10,010 bases of DNA from an uncultured Porphyromonas sp. (lineage in GTDB: Bacteria > Bacteroidota > Bacteroidia > Bacteroidales > Porphyromonadaceae): contig CAMCJO010000047.1 of the NCBI GenBank assembly GCA_945875135.1, positions 1 to 10,010 on the forward strand, written 5' to 3'. The notes beneath the pieces are model-generated. The model was not told where the DNA came from. It saw nothing but the letters and a program-made list of their open reading frames with translations, and ran no database searches. Each line of letters begins with the position of its first letter. Position 1 is the stretch's first letter. The position numbers and the translations under genes are program-made. Below are positions 7,352 through 10,010 of this stretch, one piece after another.

Positions 7352-8296
7352 TTACTGCTCGGGTCGGTAGGGACCACTGTGCTCGTCCTGGAGGATGCTC
7401 AGATAGCTCTTGTAGCGCGAGGGGGCGATGCGTCCCTCTTCAAGCGCCTTGAGAACAGCGCAGCCTGGCTCGTGGAGGTGTGTGCAATTGGCAAAGCGAC
7501 AGTCGCTCGAATAGGCGAAGAACTCACGAAAGAAGTGGCTTGTGTCCTCTTCGCTCATCTCTAGCGTGCCAAAAGCTTTGATCCCGGGCGTGTCGATGAT
7601 CCAGCCCGAGTGCGGAGCTGGTAGCTGATACATCTCCGAGTAAGTAGTCGTGTGCTGCCCCGTCTCATAGAGCGAAGAGATAGCCTGCGTGGCTAGGTCT
7701 AGGTCGGGGATCAAACTGTTGAGTAGGGTCGACTTGCCCGTTCCAGAGTGCCCCGCGATGAGCGTACACTTGCCATCGAGAAGCGATAGAAGTGCGTCGC
7801 TGCCTTGATGTTGCAGTGCCGATATGGGGTGGCAGGGATAGCCTAGTGGGGTGTAGATCTCGGTCAGTTCGCGCATCACCTCCTGTTCGTCGGGCTTGAG
7901 GTCGTCGACCTTGTTGATGAGGATCTCGGTGGGGATGCGGTACGCCTCTGCCGTGGCGAGGAAGCGGTCGATGAAGGTGTAGGAAGTGCGAGGACGAGCG
8001 ATGGTGACCATCAGGAGGGCTAGGTCAATGTTTGCCGCAAGGATGTGCGACTCCTTAGAGAGGTTGGTGGCGCGCCGTATGATGTAGTTGTGTCGTGGCT
8101 CGAGAGACTCTATATAGGAGACCTCCTGCTGTGGATCAGGCGTGAAGTGCACCCAGTCACCGACCACTACGGGGTTGGTGCTGCGAATGCCCTGTATGCG
8201 CACCCGCCCTTTGATCAGGCAGGCGTAGACCCGATCCTCTTCGAGCACGTGCACTGCACAGTTATTGCCGATGACCTTGATGACTCTGCCTCGCAT
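7352..8296 (-). CDS. rsgA: Small ribosomal subunit biogenesis GTPase RsgA
   Basis: RsgA is a GTPase that acts in late 30S assembly and 16S decoding-site maturation. The 314-residue protein has an N-terminal OB fold (about 1-70, including GIRSTNPVVVGDWV). A circularly permuted GTPase domain follows, its motifs in the order G4 NKVD (128-131), G1 GHSGTGKST (182-190), G3 DTPG (235-238). A C-terminal zinc knuckle has the pattern C266-x4-C271-x-H273-x5-C279. All key residues are present. The start is the ATG complemented at 8294-8296 (MRGRVIKVIG), which fits Bacteroidota relatives. A frame from 8341 adds 15 residues (MGCGFAHIFPISPYP) with no family counterpart. It lies 163 bases after frr, the largest gap in the cluster. 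Confidence 0.95.
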   Translation of the reverse strand: MRGRVIKVIGNNCAVHVLEEDRVYACLIKGRVRIQGIRSTNPVVVGDWVHFTPDPQQEVSYIESLEPRHNYIIRRATNLSKESHILAANIDLALLMVTIARPRTSYTFIDRFLATAEAYRIPTEILINKVDDLKPDEQEVMRELTEIYTPLGYPCHPISALQHQGSDALLSLLDGKCTLIAGHSGTGKSTLLNSLIPDLDLATQAISSLYETGQHTTTYSEMYQLPAPHSGWIIDTPGIKAFGTLEMSEEDTSHFFREFFAYSSDCRFANCTHLHEPGCAVLKALEEGRIAPSRYKSYLSILQDEHSGPYRPEQ

Positions 8297-8459
8297 AGGA
8301 TAGGGGGAAATGGGGAAAATGTGAGCAAAGCCACAGCCCACAGCTTGAGCGAGGAATGGGGGTAGCCGATGCGGAAACTAGTCTCTCTGCACCGCCTGCC
8401 AGCTCAGGCTGTAGGTGTGACTTGCATAAGGGTGAAATGTGATAGGGAGGGGCGGGGGA
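8297..8459 (-). promoter_or_regulatory. frr-rsgA spacer, possible internal promoter or leader
   Basis: This 163-base gap interrupts an otherwise tight leftward cluster. A one-mismatch -7 box (CAAAGCCA on plus, TGGCTTTG on minus) is at 8326-8333, 30 bases before the rsgA start. A small GC-rich hairpin, GCCTG (8394-8398) with CAGGC (8405-8409) and a six-base loop, lies in the middle but has no U-tract, so it is not a standard terminator. No plausible small gene is visible on either strand. Confidence 0.3.
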
Positions 8460-9020
8460 TTAGATCGTCATGATCTCTTTCTCCTTAGCTGCTAGAGCCT
8501 CCTCGATGCGACCGATGTACTTGTCGTGGAGCTTCTGAGCGTCATTCTCCGTTTGTTTGATCGTATCCTCTGGTAGGTCCTCAGCTTTGACCGCTTTCTT
8601 CGCAGCATCGATAGCGTCACGGCGCGCATTGCGGATGCTGATCTTAGCCTCCTCGCTTTCAGCTTTGCACTGCTTGACCAGCTCCTTACGACGCTCCTCG
8701 GTGAGGGGCGGCATAGCGATGCGGATCATCTCGCCATTGTTCGTCGGTGTGATACCCAGGTTGGAGTCGAGGATACCCTTTTCGATATCTTTGATGAGCT
8801 TCTTGTCCCACGGTGTGATAGCGAGCGTACGTGCATCGGGTACAGTCACTGTCGCAACCTGATTGAGAGGCATCGGTGCCCCATAAGCCTCGACGGTAAT
8901 GTCGTCTAGTAGGACAGGATTGGCCTTGCCCGCACGTATGCGGTCTAGCTTGTCCTGAAGAAATTCGACAGCTTTGAGCATAGACTGCTCAGCAGGTTTG
9001 GTAAATTGGCTTGTACTCAT
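8460..9020 (-). CDS. frr: Ribosome recycling factor
   Basis: Ribosome recycling factor works with EF-G to split post-termination ribosomes in the cytoplasm. The 186-residue length is the family norm. Recognisable parts are the N-terminal helix with [25 protein letters not shown] (about 25-49), the beta domain with [22 protein letters not shown] (about 52-73) and [24 protein letters not shown] (about 88-111), and long C-terminal charged helices of the three-helix bundle (112-186). The start has no competing upstream ATG close by, and the gene is separated from pyrH by 31 bases. The pyrH-frr pairing is widespread in bacteria, which supports the call. Confidence 0.97.
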   Translation of the reverse strand: MSTSQFTKPAEQSMLKAVEFLQDKLDRIRAGKANPVLLDDITVEAYGAPMPLNQVATVTVPDARTLAITPWDKKLIKDIEKGILDSNLGITPTNNGEMIRIAMPPLTEERRKELVKQCKAESEEAKISIRNARRDAIDAAKKAVKAEDLPEDTIKQTENDAQKLHDKYIGRIEEALAAKEKEIMTI

Positions 9021-9051
9021 ATTTCGTTGTGATTGGTTTCTAGGTTATTGA

Positions 9052-9777
9052 TTAGGAAACGATGGACCCGATCTCCTCGCCACGCATCACACGAGCCAGA
9101 TTGCCCGTCGTGTCCATGTCAAAGACGATGATCGGCAGGTGGTTCTCCTGACAAAGTGTCATAGCGGTCAGGTCCATAATCCTGAGCCCACGGTCGTACA
9201 CCTCTTGGTAGGTGAGACGAGAGAGCTTGGTCGCTGAGGGGTCGCGCTCAGGATCGGCTGTGTAGATGCCGTCGACGCGGGTCCCCTTGAGCATGATGTC
9301 AGCTTGTAGCTCTATGCCACGGAGTGCTGAGGCAGAGTCTGTGGTAAAGAACGGATTGCCCGTGCCGCCAGCGATGAAAACGATATGCCCCTGCGCTAGC
9401 AGTTGGCGAGCCGTGAGCGCATCGTAGTAGCGCGCGTAGGGCTCCATCGGTGTACTGGTCATGACGACCGCCCGAGGGGTGCCTTGTATAGAGGGGCACT
9501 GCGCATTGATCGCCGCACTGATGGCGAGCGCATTGATGACCGTGGCGAGCATGCCCATACGGTCGCCCGACACACGATCCAACCCTTCGACAGAGCCTGC
9601 CATGCCTCGGAATATGTTGCCACCGCCCACGACGATAGCCTCCTCGACACCCATATCGCTGATCTCGATAATCTGCGAGGCGTAGTCGTGGAGCCGTGTC
9701 GTGTCGATGCCTTGCTTGGAGCCAGCCGCAAGCGACTCGCCACTGAGCTTGAGTAGTACTCGTTTGTATTGAGCCAT
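9052..9777 (-). CDS. pyrH: UMP kinase (uridylate kinase)
   Basis: PyrH phosphorylates UMP to UDP with ATP, feeding UTP and CTP synthesis. It is the hexameric bacterial type of the amino-acid-kinase fold, unrelated to eukaryotic UMP/CMP kinases. At 241 residues it is of normal length. Visible motifs are KLSGE (10-14), the GGGNIFRG nucleotide-site loop (51-58), DRMGMLATVINALA (72-85), AGGTGNPFFTTDSAS (136-150) and KGTRVDGIYTADP (164-176). The start MAQYKRVLLKLSGE is standard. It is the first gene of the leftward cluster and has a clear promoter upstream. In many bacteria this enzyme is feedback-inhibited by UTP; nothing here shows whether that holds. Confidence 0.97.
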   Translation of the reverse strand: MAQYKRVLLKLSGESLAAGSKQGIDTTRLHDYASQIIEISDMGVEEAIVVGGGNIFRGMAGSVEGLDRVSGDRMGMLATVINALAISAAINAQCPSIQGTPRAVVMTSTPMEPYARYYDALTARQLLAQGHIVFIAGGTGNPFFTTDSASALRGIELQADIMLKGTRVDGIYTADPERDPSATKLSRLTYQEVYDRGLRIMDLTAMTLCQENHLPIIVFDMDTTGNLARVMRGEEIGSIVS

Positions 9778-9804
9778 AATGGTTTTATCTCATTGTATCC
9801 TCTA

Positions 9805-9812
9805 CAAAGATA
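9805..9812 (-). promoter_or_regulatory. Promoter -7 box for pyrH and the downstream cluster
   Basis: The plus strand reads CAAAGATA, that is TATCTTTG on the minus strand, a full match to the Bacteroidota -7 box and identical to the one before the SulP gene. It lies 27 bases before the pyrH ATG. A TTTA-like -33 element (TAAAG on plus, 9832-9836) lies about 20 bases further upstream. Confidence 0.65.
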
Positions 9813-9830
9813 GACAAAAAGAGCTTAGTA

Positions 9831-9855
9831 GTAAAGCGAAGCGGTAAAGCGAGCG
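9831..9855. repeat. Short direct repeat upstream of pyrH
   Basis: GTAAAGCGA occurs at 9831-9839 and again at 9844-9852, each followed by AGCG or GCG, giving a period of 13. It overlaps the expected -33 position of the pyrH promoter, so it could be a regulator site, but two copies of nine bases is weak evidence. Confidence 0.4.
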
Positions 9856-9923
9856 CACTTTAGTCGCCCTACAAAGTCAAAACAAGAAGGCGAAAAGAGG
9901 CAAACTCCCTTAGTGATCAATGG

Positions 9924-10010
9924 TTCCCTCGGAAGAAACTCCAGTTCCCTCGGAAGAAACTCCAGTTTCATAGGTAAGAAACTCTAGTTTCATAGGTAAG
10001 AAACTCTAGT
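9924..10010. repeat. Tandem array of 21-22 bp near-palindromic units, cut by the edge
   Basis: Two identical 21-bp units (9924-9944 and 9945-9965) begin TTCCCTCGG and end AAGAAACTCCAG. Two identical 22-bp units (9966-9987 and 9988-10009) begin TTTCATAGGT and end AAGAAACTCTAG. Base 10010 starts a further unit. The shared core is AAGAAACTC-N-AG. In the second type the unit junction reads GAAACTCTAGTTTC, where GAAAC and GTTTC can pair across TCTA. In the first type GGAA and TTCC can pair around the core. There are no unique spacers, so it is not a CRISPR. The array lies about 110 bases beyond the pyrH promoter. Confidence 0.9.

Noticed and set aside
8394..8409. Rho-independent terminator between frr and rsgA
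   Set aside because: The stem is only five base pairs and no U-tract follows on the minus strand.
9910..9974. Short open frame reading the repeat as FPRKKLQ units
   Set aside because: The 21-bp units keep a frame but the 22-bp units break it and a TAA stop follows at once, so the repeat is not coding.
9924..10010. CRISPR array
   Set aside because: The units are contiguous 21-22 bp copies with no unique spacers and no cas gene is visible.

Overview
The window looks like the chromosome of a Bacteroidota bacterium, probably a Porphyromonas-type organism (inference). Four upstream regions carry a Bacteroidota sigma-factor -7 box (TAnnTTTG), Shine-Dalgarno sequences are absent before the starts, GC content is fairly high, and the proteins have a Bacteroidota character: a lipobox lipoprotein, an FrhB-like dicluster iron-sulfur protein and a SulP-STAS carrier. 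Species cannot be fixed from the sequence alone. I see no tRNA, rRNA, IS element, prophage or CRISPR, and no stretch over 300 bases lacks a gene.

Left part (1-4001). A lipoprotein gene running off the left edge on the minus strand has a Pro-Thr repeat directly after its lipid-anchored cysteine. It is divergent from an FrhB/FdhB-like iron-sulfur flavoprotein (331-1509), and the two share a 199-bp promoter region. A short degenerate 9-bp repeat follows the iron-sulfur gene. Next come a SulP anion transporter with a STAS domain (1652-3346) and a small secreted, probable outer-membrane beta-barrel protein (3381-4001), each with its own near-consensus promoter.

Centre. A strong bidirectional hairpin terminator at 4028-4065 separates these rightward genes from a long leftward gene cluster.

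Right part (9777 down to 4101, minus strand). The order is pyrH, frr, rsgA, rnr, rlmN. The first gene makes UDP for nucleic-acid precursors. The other four act on ribosomes and RNA: recycling after termination, late 30S assembly, structured-RNA decay, and methylation of 23S rRNA and tRNA. Spacing is short (13-34 nt) except for a 163-nt gap between frr and rsgA. One clear promoter lies upstream of pyrH. For rlmN, rnr and rsgA the longest open frame is probably not the real protein, because internal methionines fit the families better and remove gene overlaps.

Right edge (9924-10010). A tandem array of 21-22 bp near-palindromic units lies upstream of pyrH and continues out of the window. It is the least explained sequence here. 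The rest is mostly ordinary core genome plus a few accessory envelope genes; I found no clear new multi-gene system.
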